A DNA stretch of 64,000 bases from assembly GCF_002865645.1 (NCBI RefSeq), contig NW_020194525.1, forward strand, positions 124,001-188,000, in the 5' to 3' direction. The notes under the pieces are model-generated. The model made no database searches. It was given only the letters and a program-made list of their open reading frames with translations, and had not been told where the DNA came from. This DNA comes from Hyaloscypha bicolor E (taxonomy: Eukaryota > Ascomycota > Leotiomycetes > Helotiales > Hyaloscyphaceae). Below are positions 14,901 to 27,700 of the stretch, one piece after another; position 1 is the first letter of the stretch; each line of letters opens with the position of its first letter. A program made the position numbers and the translations under genes.

Positions 14901-16934
14901 AAAGTTTTTATAGATATAATATAGAATTATATTTGCCTAATTAGTATTCTTACTATTATAGATCTAATAGAGAATATAGATCTAATACTAAACTAGATAT
15001 TAACTTAATCTTTAGTAATTTTATTAAGTTAGATACTATTATTAATTTATTATAAAGCTTGGAATTAGTTAGAACTAGTAATTAAGAATCTAGAGGCTCT
15101 AGTATTAATTATAATTTTATAAAAATAATATATATTATATTTTAATATATTATTAATTATAAATATCTGGGTATCTTTTATCTATTTAATAGGTTTTAAG
15201 ATATAGTTTTTACTATTATCTAGTATATAAGGAAAAGAGAAGTAAGATTATTTATAAAAGTATTAGTTATAGAAATAGTAGAAGTAGGGGCTATAAGAGT
15301 AGCTAGGAAGCTCTTAATAAAAGTAAAATAGGAATTAGAATAATATTTCTTTCTTTTATTTATTTTTACTAATAAGGCTTTAAAAGTATTATTTACTAGT
15401 TTATTTTTATTATTCTTATTTTTTTTAATTTTAAATTCGGTAATATACTATATATAAGTATTACTAAAGTATTTATTAAAGTTATAGGTATTTTGGGATC
15501 TAAATTAGTAAATGTTTCTATTTTTAAATTAAGTTTTCTTAGTTTCTTATTTTTCTAATATATGCTTCTATAAATAGTATTTGGGTCTCTTATATATAAA
15601 ATATGATTTCGGAATATAATTATTATAATTACGGGATTTGAAGTAGTTATTATAGGTTCTAAAGTTATAGCTAGATTTATATTAATAATTTCCGGACGGG
15701 TAGTAGTTTAGAAGATTTTGAGAATAGTATTATTAATTAGTAAAGAGGATTTTAGTATTAAATTATTATTTCTTCTTATAAGTAGTAATAAATAATTAGA
15801 GCTTATTAATAAATTAGCTAAGATTAGAAAAAGAATTCGAGATTATATATTAGTATACTAGTATATCTTAATAGAAAGTAATAATCTTATTATATAGGAA
15901 TTTGGTATTTTATAGGACAGGTACTAGTCTATATTATAATTTATATAGGTTATTAATTAGTAACTAAACGAGCTCAAATATTATTATTTTAGGATATTAA
16001 GCTATTATAGTTATTATTATAGTAGTATTCTATTTGTCTAAGTTTTAATATTAGAAACCAGGGCCCTTAAAAAAGCTATAAATATTTATATAGGCCTCTT
16101 TATATATATATTAAGAGAGCTAGTTATTATAAAAGTAATCTTATATTAGTCTCTTTAATATAATAGAGAAAGCTCTTACTAATACCTCTTATAAAAGTTC
16201 TATATATTAGTAGATATTAAAGAAAATAGCGAGTTTTTAATTAAAACTACTATTAGTTCTATTATATTTCTATATTTTGGTATATATTTTTATTATTTCT
16301 CTAATTAGCTTTATAGTAAAAGGGCTAGCTAAAGGGCTATTTAGAGATAGTAGAGATAATAAGAGATTATTAGCTTTGGCTCTTTATAATCCGGTATTAG
16401 TAGAAGTAGTTATAGATAGTAAAGAAGTAATAGGTTATAAGGAAGTATAAATAATAATTAATTTAATATATTAATTTCTTATAATACTATTATTTAGGAA
16501 TATATATAATAAGGTAATAGGGCTTGCTTTAAGGTCTTATTTAATAGTAATAATATTATTAGTAATCTAGATATATTACTTTTTTCTTTAAATAATATTA
16601 ACTAGAAACTATATAATAGTAAAGTAATTATAGTTATATTTAATATAAATACTACTATATTATAAAATAGCTTGTAATTAATCTAGTTAATTAAATATCT
16701 CGAAGTTAAAGTTATTGAAATTTTCCTTAAATAATTCCCAAAGGTCCTTATTAGTTAATTTCTTTATTTTATACTAAAATAATCTAGTATTAAGGTAATT
16801 CAGGATTTCCTTATAATTATAGCTAGCCAGGTTAATACTATTCTTTTATTTCTTTATTTACTTATATTTATTCTAAGGATTTATTATCTCGAACTTTTAA
16901 GGCTAAGCCTTCCCCGGTATATATATATGGCTTA
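11982..16934 (-). mobile_element. Degenerate Ty1/copia retrotransposon, minus strand
   Basis: All frames are broken by RIP-like stops, but minus-strand translation still shows copia polyprotein blocks in the copia order. Integrase-side sequence lies near 13,900-14,250 (YNTLF-like and NSxALS-like tracts). A reverse transcriptase block lies at about 13,200-13,450, with SRF-NKIKN, FKKSRLVI and ISQAYI read across stop codons. An RNase H block lies at about 12,130-12,510, with NNKDLS-like, NSKSLY and IRxxI tracts. The order (integrase upstream of RT) is that of copia, not gypsy. Gag would lie toward 16,900, where the gypsy element at 16,935 interrupts it. LTR ends were not defined. No functional product is expected. 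Confidence 0.65.
16930..16934. repeat. Target-site duplication GCTTA, left copy
   Basis: GCTTA directly abuts the left LTR and recurs at 23,604-23,608 directly after the right LTR. This is the 5-bp duplication expected of LTR retrotransposon insertion. Confidence 0.85.
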
Positions 16935-17207
16935 TATTACGGGTACGGCATTCAGGGCTTGGAAAGCAAGGTAGAAGGTCCCTTATAAAGACGATTCAAA
17001 GCTAAAGAAGGGAAAACTAGAATATAGGAGGCTGCGAGGAAGTATATGCACCCCACAGTATGCTAGTCCTAAAGGAACTAGCCTTCTAAATATCTCTAGT
17101 ATATTCCAAGCATATTTCCATAGCAAGGCGGCCGCGTCACGTGCGCCTAGAAGGCATCTGGCATCTGGCAAGGCATCTCAGATACCGGGCATCTGGGAAT
17201 CGTGATA
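16935..17207 (-). repeat. 3' LTR of gypsy element 1
   Basis: This is the 273-bp partner of 23,331-23,603. In element orientation it starts TATCACGATTCCC and ends CCGTACCCGTAATA, consistent with TGTTA..TAACA ends eroded by RIP. It keeps more C and G than the other LTR, and nearly all differences are transitions. A GC-rich patch near 17,127-17,150 contains CGGCCGCGTCACGTGCG. Confidence 0.9.
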
Positions 17208-17223
17208 TTACTTCCCCCCTTTA
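17208..17223 (-). other. Polypurine tract of gypsy element 1
   Basis: Read on the minus strand, this is AAAGGGGGGAAGTAA directly before the 3' LTR. It is the expected plus-strand priming site. The second gypsy element has the same GGGAAGTAA ending before its 3' LTR, which suggests the two families are related. Confidence 0.75.
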
Positions 17224-17321
17224 TAATAAGCTCGTCCCCGAGCTTCATATAAGCCGTTAATCCATCCAATTTCATACTATGCTTCTTCCCAAAGTGAAAC
17301 TAGTATCTCGGATATAGATAT

Positions 17322-17357
17322 TACGTATAAAAGGCCGGTGCCTTTACTATATAATCT
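17322..17357. repeat. Loose match to palindromic motif S inside gypsy element 1
   Basis: The core TATAAAAGGCC..GCCTTTACTATATAA resembles the motif that borders the AT-rich families. Here it lies in the 3' noncoding part of gypsy element 1, between the polypurine tract and the end of integrase. Confidence 0.4.
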
Positions 17358-20300
17358 AGGAGGGTTTATTATTATTTCCGTATAATTCTGGACTAGTATT
17401 ATTTTTTGTATAATCTAGCTAGTATTACAGGTTTTATAGAGGTCCTAGTATATTAATATTATTATTATGGAAACTCTATAAAACCAGGGGGCTATTACTT
17501 AGTACCGAAGCTAGATACCATACTAGATCTTTATCCTAACTAACCTACTAAATTCTATACTTTAGCCTATTTCTTACTAGCTTAATTATAATAACTCGTT
17601 TAATACTGTATTCTTATTCGCCATTCTCTAGTATTAATAGGGGCGGTTCCGGGTTCGCTTAACCTAGTAAAGAATTCTGGGGGTCTTTTCATAGCTTCTC
17701 CATATAGAAAACTGGGTATATCTTTATGGCTTCCGGTAGTTTCAGGAAAAACGAGTAGCTATACTATTCTAGAATCTCAAATAGGCCCTCTATTTGGTTC
17801 CCTAGCTTCCGGCTCGGATAATCGGATTTCTAGTACTTTATAGTAACCCATACTTTATCTCCTACTTTGAAATTAATTAGACAGTAGTATTTATTAGCTT
17901 ATACCATATATTATTCCTATATTTACTTTATATAGCCTTGGGCAAGTTACTATAATTCATATAATTAATTTACTAATACTTTAGCTTTATTCCTATTTAG
18001 CTTCTTTTTAGATAAGTTAGCTTTAATAGGAAAGTTCTAGTCCAGAGAAATACGAGGCTCATAGCCCTTTTTAGTTATAAATAGGGACTAGCTAATAGTT
18101 TTATACTAAAGAAAGGCTTATTAATAATTAATTATAGCAATCTATTCGTCCTAGTTATCCTGGTAGTAATTAATATATAGATATAATCTCTAATTAAAGT
18201 ACTAATTAATAATCTTCGTTTATCTATTTATTTAGGGGTAATTAGCTATAGAGAGCTTGAGCTTTATACTAATTCTTATATAGAATTTGCTTCAAAAATC
18301 AGATATAAATTAGGGTCTCTAATCTAATATAATTATTTCTGGAATACCTACTTAGTATACTATATAAAGTAAAAACAGAGGCACTAGCTACTTGGCTATA
18401 ATTATATCTTATACGGGAATTATAATTAGGCGCTTAAATAAGTAATCCACAAATATAGCAATTATATTATAGCCCGATTTGCTTTCTAGACAGCTCTTAA
18501 AATCTATAGTAATATACTACTAGGGGTAATTAGGAACTAGAAGGAAATAAAGCAAACCAGGCTTCTTATTTCTAGGTATATATAATCTCCTATAAGTATA
18601 GTAATTACTATAGTATTAATTAATATCCTTACTTATAGATAACTAGTAATATTACTTCTTTAATAGCTATTAGAGCTTTATATATCCAGGATATCTAGAA
18701 AGGGGTTTATTATATACTTTATAAATTAGGGCAGTCCGTAAAGATAATCCGGGAATTATTTCGTTCTCTATAATATAGAGTTTTCTATAGTATAAAAGGA
18801 GGCTATCTTATAGTATCCAGATATTACTTTTGGCTTGGGCTATTATATATAGCTTTTCTAGATCCGGTAATATATAATTATTCTATAGGATCTTATCCAC
18901 AAGTTATAAACTACTATACTTAGCAGGAGCCTCTAATAGTGCTTCTATAGGGGCTATTATAGTAGAGTCTACTAGTAAAGCTTCTAAAAGAATACCTTTT
19001 TCCAGGGGAATTACGCCTTTAATAGGAATATTCTTTTCTAGAAAATCTTTAGTATATACTTGGTTTTCAGGGCCGAATTCCGGATTAAGTAAGCCGACTT
19101 TATAGAATATTACTATAAGCTATAAGTTATAAATAATCTCCGGATTAATCTTATTTTTAGGAAGAAATACTTGAGTTTATAGCTTTTCCTTAATCTGGCC
19201 CTAAGTATCTATTTTATCTTATTTTTATAATAAAGTATTTACTTACTTATTTAATTTTCTAGAATAATATATAAGCTTAAAGTAATAGCAGGATAAGAGC
19301 TTAGCCTATCTAGCTTATTAAGAAAAGAGCTTCTTAGTAATTATAAAGTATTTCAAGATATAGTAATTAGAATAGACCTTAAAAGAAGTATCCTAAAGGC
19401 CCTTTAGCTTAGCTTTCTATTTCTCTAGTACTTGAATTATAGTAAGTATTTCCTTATTATATATATTATAATTAAGCTTTACCGGGAGTATAATTTTAGA
19501 AAAATAAGCTATAGAATACTAAAGGCTTGTTTCTGGATCTTATTAAGAAAGTAGGCTAGTAACTACTTCTTTAGATATATCTATTTCTATTATTATAGGT
19601 AGATCTGGATTATAGTATTATAAAACTAGGATAGAAATTATAGCTTTCTTTAGGCAAGTAAAAGCCTCTTGGTATTATTCGGATTACTTAAAGGAAATAC
19701 CCTTTTTTATAAGTAAGGTAAGAGATCTAGTAATCTGTCTATATTCTCTAATAAAGCATTTATAAAAGTTATAGAAGCCAAGAAAGAACTATATATCCTT
19801 AATTATCTTTGGGAATTACTAGTTATATATTACTTTGACTTTATTAGGATCTACTTTAATACTAGATATAGAAATAATAAAGCCCAAGTACTTTATATAT
19901 ATGACTTTAAATTCCGATTTCTTAATATTTATTTAGAGGCCAGTAAGGCATAAGTAATCTAGTACTTTTCATATATACTATTTATACTTTACTAGGTCCT
20001 TTAAGTAAATGAGAATATTATTAAGATATACTATATAAAAGTTATTTAGATACTTAAAGAGTATATTATTCATATAGTATTAATATATAGCCGGGCTATT
20101 TATAAGGCCTTCCCAGAGAATATTATATTTATATATTCTATAGCAGATATAAAACGTTATTAGCTCCTGAGAGTCCGGGTTTATAGCTATATAATAGAAA
20201 GCTTAGTAGATATCTAATTTAATATAGATCTTGGCCTTAGATAATTAACTTAAAGTCTTATTAATAAGAGAAAGAAAATATTAATTCTTCCGGGTAATAT

Positions 20301-23300
20301 TATTTAGGTAGCGGAAATTAATATAGAAGTATAAACCTCTGTTTACTTTCTTTATAAAAAGAACTAGTAAAGTAAAGGGAGCCTAACTAGCTTTAATAAA
20401 GCCCTTAGCCAGATTATCTTATAAGAAATACTTGATTTCTAGAAGCTCTTAAGTAAACTATTACTAGAGGAATTAATATCTAATACTTTTGGTTTTTTTT
20501 AGGCCTTTAATCTGAATCTTATAATTATATAGTCTATAAAAAGAAAGAGTATTAGATTTCTTTTTAGAGAAAACAGAGGCATATTTCTTGAGTTCCAGGA
20601 ATAATATTCTCTATAGCTACTAAAGCTCTATTTCTCCTAGTTATTAATTCTCTAGGCCAGGGATAGCTTCTTTTTTCCGAGCTTTAAGCTCCTTATTAAT
20701 CTTATAAATAAAGATTTAACTAATAATAATATTTTCTCTCTTAGCTATATAGTTAAATACTATAAAAATAAGAATAGCTAGATCTAATATTTGCTCTTTA
20801 TTAAGGACCTCTTCCTGCTTCTTTGGCTTTTACTTGGGTATTATATCTTAATTAGACTATAAAAGCTTCTTTTTTATAGTCTTATATAATTCCCTCTAAT
20901 TAGTTCGGAAGAAAAAAGACCGTTCCAGAATAGAAGGTTTCCAGGAATAGCTTATAATAAAATCTTATTAATTAGTATTTTTTTAATACTTCTTATTAGG
21001 TTACTTCTCTAGCTATTACTATAAAGTATTAATAATATAACCGAATTATATAGATTTAGGCTTATTCTTTGGCTATATAAGCCTATGTCTTTTATAGTTA
21101 ACTAGAATATTAATATATATTACTTATTTCCTATTAAGAATAATATTATAATTTCTAAGGTTTAGGATAATTATAGGTATATTAATACTTTATTTATTAA
21201 TTAGAAATAAGACTTCTATATATTTCTTAGTAAACTTAGCTAGCTTTCTATTAAAACCACATATAATATAGGGTAAGAGAAAAAGTTATAGTTCTATTCC
21301 TAAGAATTACTTTATAAGCTAAGTAAGCTTTATATTAATAAAAGTATAACTATTAGCTCTAGTATTAATAAGAGAAGAAAACTTAATTCCTAATTTATTT
21401 ATACTAATAGTATAGGGTATTATAAGAGTATTTTCTCTTATTAGACAAGTCAAGTTAATCTTTACTAAATCCATACCATAAGCCCCTAAAATAAAGACTT
21501 TCTTTAGGGGTACTCGTTTCCTGGTTTTATACCAGAATTAGAGCTCGAATTCTCTAAATACTTTATTTAAATAGTATATTCTAGTAAAATAGGAACTAAG
21601 CCTAGCTTAATTCTAGAAAGAGCTATCTTGGTTTCCTTATTATATAAAAGCGAATAGTATCTAGTATAATAGCCAAACTTATTATAGTTATAGTATTTAA
21701 TAGTTAAGAAATCCTCGGTTTTTATAGGATATTACTTGTGCTTATAAGGGAATATATACTTAATAAAAGTAATTAATATAGGCTTTTTGGGCTTTTTCTT
21801 AGGAATATACTTCTTAGGAATATATAGGGGTATAGTACTAGAAGTAAACTTGGCTAGAATAGCTCTTATTTTCTTATATTCCTTAGTCTTCTCATATATA
21901 GCCTTAATTTACTAATTATTAGTAATATAGTATTAAGTAAAGCAAGTAGTATTAATAGATGAATTATTATAGTATATATATACTAATTCCTAGAGCTTTA
22001 GTAAGAGCTTCTCATTTAGTTTATACTTAATATCTTAAAGACTAATACTGCCTTCTATAAATAGTTATAAGAAGAAAGTATAGAACTCCTAAAATACTTA
22101 ACTAGAATATATATCTTATTAGGGTTAGAGTATAGCTTCTTTAGGTAAAAGTAGAGCTTTAAGAGCTAATAGTACTAATTCGGACTATCTTTATCTATAT
22201 AAGAGTTAGTTAGGGCAAGAGTATTACTAGTAAGTTTACTAAAAATATAGATAATCTTAAGATTCTCTAAGAGATATAAATTAGTATTTCCTTATAGCTT
22301 ATTCTTAACCTAAACTAGCTAGTTATTAAAGGCAATATAATCTCTAGTAAAGAGAGTTAGATCTAGGAGCTTAGTAACTCTAGTACTTCTAAAAGAAGTA
22401 TAAGATATAGGGAATCCTGGACAGGAATAAGTAAGAAATAATTCGGAATTCTTTTAAGAGGGGTTTAGAGTAGCTAGAGTAAATAAAGCAGAAGTAGTTA
22501 GAGCTATTATAAGCCAATCTACTATGGCCATATAGTACTTAATATTATCCTTAAGCTTAGTATTATAGAGCTTAGTATTCTCGAGAATAGCTTTATTATA
22601 GCTATAGGTATTCTTATATAAAATAGCTCTTTAGATATTCTCCTAATAGCTCTTTATAATAATATTAATATCTGAGAGTAAGGTATTAGGTTTCTTAGCT
22701 TATTTATATAACTTTCTGGTAATAATATGGTCTTTAGTTTCCAGAAGCTTTATAATAAAAGCAAAGGATTCTATTTTTATAGACTTGTTTATAAATTCTC
22801 CAGAAATACTAACGGGATATTTAGTTCGGGAAGGGCCGCTAATGGGATGACCTAAACTAGCAGGAGCTTTACTAGAAGCCTTGGTAGAAATTAATATAGT
22901 TCCTGATTATGTAATATCCTAGGAAATTAACCTATTATACTTTTTCTCTATTATATTTTCCCTGGCAGTCTTATTACCGGTATATATATAGGGCCTATAA
23001 GGTTATAAGATAGGGCTTGGGGGTAGTAGTTAGGTTACTAGCCTATAGGTACCTATTACTCTAGGACTTAATTAAAGAGTAGCCTTTATTTGAGGTTCTT
23101 TGATTTTTCGGGTTTTCGGGAGGGTTTCTAATATACTACTAGTATATATTTATAAAGATATAAATACCTAATTTCTCTAAGGATTCTAAAACTTTTCGCT
23201 TTTATTATTCTGGAGTCTATTACTTGTATTTCTGAGGTTCCATTATCTTAGCAGCGCCTATATTACTAATAGTTCTAAATTAGTTTATTTAAAATCCTCT

Positions 23301-23330
23301 ATAGGATTAAAGGAAGTAAGCTTTAAATAC

Positions 23331-23603
23331 TATTACGGGTACGGTATTTAGGGCTTAGAAAGCAAGGTAAAAGGTCTCTTATAAAGATGATTTAAAGCTA
23401 AGGAAGGGAAAACTAGAATATAGGAGGCTATAAGAGAGTATATATATCCCATAGTATACTAGTCCTAAAGGGGCTAGCTTTCTAAATATCTCTAGTACAT
23501 TCCAAGTATATTTCTCTAGCGAGGCGGCCGCGTCACGTGCGCCTAGAAGGCATCTGGCATCTGGCGAGGTATCTCAGATACCGGGTATCTGAGAATCGTA
23601 ATA
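23331..23603 (-). repeat. 5' LTR of gypsy element 1
   Basis: This is the right-hand 273-bp LTR, the 5' one in element orientation. It matches 16,935-17,207 along its whole length with mostly C/T and G/A differences, including the preserved CGGCCGCGTCACGTGCG patch near 23,523-23,540. It is followed by the GCTTA duplication at 23,604. Confidence 0.9.
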
Positions 23604-24228
23604 GCTTATAGCGAGAGGGGTTTAAGGGTAAGGTAGTTTATAGTAGGGTTTACTAATAAAGGTATTTAGATACTTGGTTTAGATACTAGATATCTAGTTT
23701 AGATATCTAATTAAGATATTAGATACCTAGTTTAGATACTAGATATCTCAGATATCTAGGAATATTATAGGTATTAAAATAAATATTTTGCCCTTAAATA
23801 TTTCGTTTATAATAAGAAATTTAGGAAGTGAAATATTATAATTCCGGAAGAATCTAAAGCTCAAAGAACTTAATTTAATAATAAAATCAAAATAGTAATT
23901 AAAGAGCTTTAAGAATATATATAAGACATATATTCCGGAAAGAAAATTCTATAAATACAAGTATTATATAAGTAAAAAAGATAATTTCTAAGAAAATAGT
24001 CTTAAGATTAAAAGAAGTTAGTTTTAAAAAATAATAGAAATTAAATAAATAAATAATTAAAAGGCTAACCGCTTATTAATTAGTAAAAACTAGAGTTTTC
24101 TTTTTTAGGCTACCGGATGCTTTTTTATAAAATTAATAAGTAATTTGCTTTTTTAATATAGTTAGATTAATATTACTAAGAACTACCGGATACCTCTTTT
24201 AGTATAACTATTCTATCTCTAATCTATA
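23604..24228. repeat. Interval between the two gypsy elements; degenerate short repeats, no gene
   Basis: It begins with the GCTTA duplication and then has a run of short direct repeats (variants of TTTAGATACTAGATATCT) at about 23,655-23,755. The rest is RIP-like AT-rich sequence with closed frames. It is presumably the continuation of whatever gypsy element 1 inserted into. Confidence 0.5.
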
Positions 24229-24233
24229 AGTAC
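24229..24233. repeat. Target-site duplication AGTAC, left copy
   Basis: AGTAC directly precedes the left LTR at 24,234 and recurs at 32,245-32,249 directly after the right LTR. Confidence 0.85.
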
Positions 24234-24438
24234 TATAATGGCTAGTATAAGGGCATAATTTACTAAGGACAGGATATCGGAAACAGGTATAAAACGAAGC
24301 TAAGCCAGAATTACTTGGACGGAATAATACTAAAGGTTAAGGCATTCTCTCTACTTTATTCTATAGCTTAGTATTTTCTAATATATAAGATTCTTTAAAC
24401 TTTGAGCCTTTAATTATTATATTAATTCTACTATTATA
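24234..24438 (+). repeat. 5' LTR of gypsy element 2
   Basis: It is 205 bp long and matches 32,040-32,244. It is the more mutated copy: it starts TATAATGG and ends CTACTATTATA, where the other ends CCGCCGTTACA. The original ends are inferred as TGTAA..TTACA. Confidence 0.9.
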
Positions 24439-24603
24439 TAATACTAAGCTTACTTGACTCGGCCTATAAAGGCAATATAATACTACTAGTAAAGAACCCG
24501 TATTTGTTCTTGGAAAGCAAAAACAGAATACTGCTTTTAATATTTAATAACCTCCTTAAATTATAAAGAACTAGAAAGCTTAACTAGAAGTATAATGTTT
24601 TTT

Positions 24604-24768
24604 ATAACCTAGTTAATCTCGGAGCCTGACCCTTAACTAGAGCAGATAATATTTCCCTTCTAGTAATTAGTCCTCTACTAATATAAAAGAAGAAAGATAT
24701 TATTCTCTATAACCCGGTTAATCTCGGAGCCTAATCCTTAACTAGAGCAGATAATATTCCCTTAATAC
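24604..24768 (+). repeat. Direct repeat in the leader of gypsy element 2
   Basis: A block of about 55 bp containing GTTAATCTCGGAGCCTGACC and CTAGAGCAGATAATATT occurs at about 24,604-24,660. It recurs about 105 bp downstream at 24,709-24,768, with only transition differences. Confidence 0.75.
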
Positions 24769-27700
24769 TAATAAGAGTAAAAGAACCGGCCCCCTTCTCT
24801 AGTATAGGAAGAATTAGTAGTAGTCTACTAATTTAAAACAAGAAAAGATAATAGTCGGTTTTAGTCTACCGACTTAAAACTGGACAAGATAATAATTAGT
24901 TATAGTTTATTAATATTAAATAAGAAGAACTTACTTAGTATTTATTTCTATAGCTAATACCTCTTCTAAAGCTACTATAGACGGCCCGGGACCAAGTACT
25001 ATTACTATAGATATATTAGATAAAAGGCCCTAGTATAATAAAATAGAGAAGCTAGATTTTAATATTATAAACCTATATTACTAGGAAAGCTATTATAATA
25101 CTATCCCGGAAGAAGATATTAAGGAGTAGCTAGCTGACTTAGAACTCAAAATTAGTATAAATACTCCGAAAACAGATAAGGCCTAGTAGAGATTACTTAT
25201 ATAGAATAACCTTATTAATGAATACTATTTTGCAGCTAATAAACAAGTGGAATACTACTAGAAATTTCACTTATATATTAACTAACTTACTAAGAAAGTT
25301 AATAAGCTAGAGGTAATTACCGGTTAACTTTATATAAGAGAAAGACTAGTATAAGAAGAAGTAATAAAATAGAGATCTAAGTAGGCAGATATTTAGGAAT
25401 ACTATAGATCCTTATTAGGAGAACTATTTGGGGGCTAATACTAAGGCTCTCTCTTGCCTTTAGTTTATAGTAATTAACTATAGCTTATTAGAATTAAGGA
25501 TCCTGCCCTATTTACGAATAAGGATAATTACTAGATTAATAATTAGATATTTAATATAAGAAACAAACTAATATAGAACTTCTCTGAATTTAATAGCAAA
25601 CTACTAAAAATTACTTATATAGTATAACTAGTTACTAGAGACGCCTATAACTTTATCTATAATTAACTAGAACCTGGATTAGTTAGATAGATCTTAACTA
25701 TTAAATAGATCTTTAAGATTCTCTAATAAGCTTATAATAAAAGTAAAGAGATAAAATACTAGAAAGTAAAAGAAATATACTAGTACCTGAGATAAAGAAA
25801 TAAGCTATTTCCGGTATTTTAGGTAAAGTTTACTTGCTTAATAATAAAACTAGAAAAGTTACTAGATAACTAATATAATAACTTAATAAATAAAATAAAT
25901 CTCGAGCTACTTAAGAGCTTAGGTAATAAGAAGTTCAATACTTCTAGGAACCTTACTAAATAGTATATAGAATAAGAGAATAGGCTTCTCTTAATTAAAA
26001 ATCAGTAATTCCAGGAGAAATAACTAGTAGAGACTACTTGCTATTAAATGCCACCTCGGGCTAGAAAGCCTACCGGGATTCAAGAAGCCATAGTAATCCT
26101 ATATCTAATGAATTAACCTTAGTAGCTAGTATTCTTATGGCCAAAGGAAGTAATCTGCCGAGAATTTGAGAAGAAACTAGACTAGCCGGAGGGTCTTTAT
26201 TATTATAGCTATAGAAAGCCTAGATATATAAAAAGTACCTATCCTGACTTTAATAAGGTTATATTTATTAAAGAGGATTATTTAGAGAGAGTTAATAATT
26301 TAGGAGTAAATAATAAGGATACCGGCTCCTACCTACTATCTAATAAGAAATATAATATTAATAAGTTAGGAAAAGTCTAGCTCTAGGTATAGAGGTAGAC
26401 CTCCTAGAATAAGAACTCTACTAAGAACCCATAGATCTTACTTAGCTAATTAGTAGGAACTAGTTCCTTATTAATTATTAAGTATACTAGAAAGGTAAAA
26501 CCATAACCTTCTAGTACTTAATAAATACCAGAGCGAATATATATACTCTAATTAACTAAAAGCATATTTGCCCCTTAATAAAAGTGCTATAAATGCCCTT
26601 ATATAAACTCAAAACTCCTGTTTCCTTATAAGATTTCGATAGATAACCTAGTAAAGCTATTTAATACCTAGCTACTATAGATCTAGCTATTAATTAGTAC
26701 TCCCAAACTCGATAATACCTGCTTACTACTAACCTCGGCTCTTATAATATAATCCTGAAAAGGAAATGGCTAGTAAAATATAATATCCTGCCAGACTATT
26801 AACGGAATTAACTTTATTAGCTAGAGAATTATAAGACAAATTAGCCGGACCTTGCTTAGAAAATCCGATATTTTAATAAGAAATATTAAAAAGGTAATTA
26901 CTCTAAAGATACTCTAACTAGGATCCTAAAAGGAACTAGTAAAATTAGACCCGAGAAATAAAAGAATATACTTCTTATTTTTCTATAAGACCTTCTTATA
27001 AGGAAAGCCGAATACTAGGCAAGAAAGAAAGAGCTAGACCTTAATATTCTCGAAATAGTCGAGTTACTAGACTATTCCTACTATTTCGTTAGAGTAGCTA
27101 CCTTCTAATTAAGTACCAAAGACCCCGGTAACTTAATTGGATTAGTTACTATTAACGAGATTAACTATATACTTGAGAAATAGGATTATAAACTAAAGAG
27201 ATATCTACTATTACCCGTAGTAATTAGACGACTAATACTATAGCCCGCCGGATACTATATTTAAACTAGTAACCTAATATATTCCCTGGATACGGACAAA
27301 TCTAATATTCTCGGTAATATACTATCTTTTAATTCTAAAGAACTTTAAAAGCTCCGGATATCTCTCCTTATATAGCTATATAATATGGCTAGGGTATTCT
27401 TTAAGAAAGTAGCAGATGAGCTTCCCTAGTCTCGACTCTTTAATTACAAGCTCCGTTTTAACAGACCAGATTCCTTAATAAAGATAGCCTATTTTTATAA
27501 GATAAGCTCTGGCAAACTCGAAAAAATAAGAAAGTATCTTATTAAGAACCTGAAAAAGGGTTTTATTAAGCCGTCCAAATTCCTCTTCTTATTACTAGTC
27601 TTATTTATTAAAAAGAAAGATAGTAGCCTATAATTTTATATTAATTATTAATAACTAAATATTATAATAAAGAAGAACCGCTACTTCCTATTACTTATTA

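Larger units (their letters stand above)
16935..23603 (-). mobile_element. Ty3/gypsy LTR retrotransposon 1, full length but RIP-inactivated
   Basis: This 6,669-bp element has two 273-bp LTRs (16,935-17,207 and 23,331-23,603) and flanking GCTTA duplications. It is transcribed from the minus strand. A gag zinc knuckle lies near 21,645-21,690, reading YYNYNKFGYY where CxxC..H would be expected; TGT/TGC to TAT explains each Cys. Reverse transcriptase lies near 19,900-20,500 (KLDI and AFYYI remain, with a stop in place of Trp or Gln). The integrase C-terminal GPY/F-type block is at about 17,770-17,870 (FKVGDKVWV and SRKLG remain). A polypurine tract AAAGGGGGGAAGTAA, read on the minus strand, abuts the 3' LTR at 17,208-17,222. 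Stops throughout make it dead. The order gag, RT, integrase is that of gypsy. Confidence 0.85.

Noticed and set aside
16983..17171. 62-codon frame in the LTR of gypsy element 1
   Set aside because: It lies wholly inside an LTR, is on no known gene path, and the other LTR does not keep it open.
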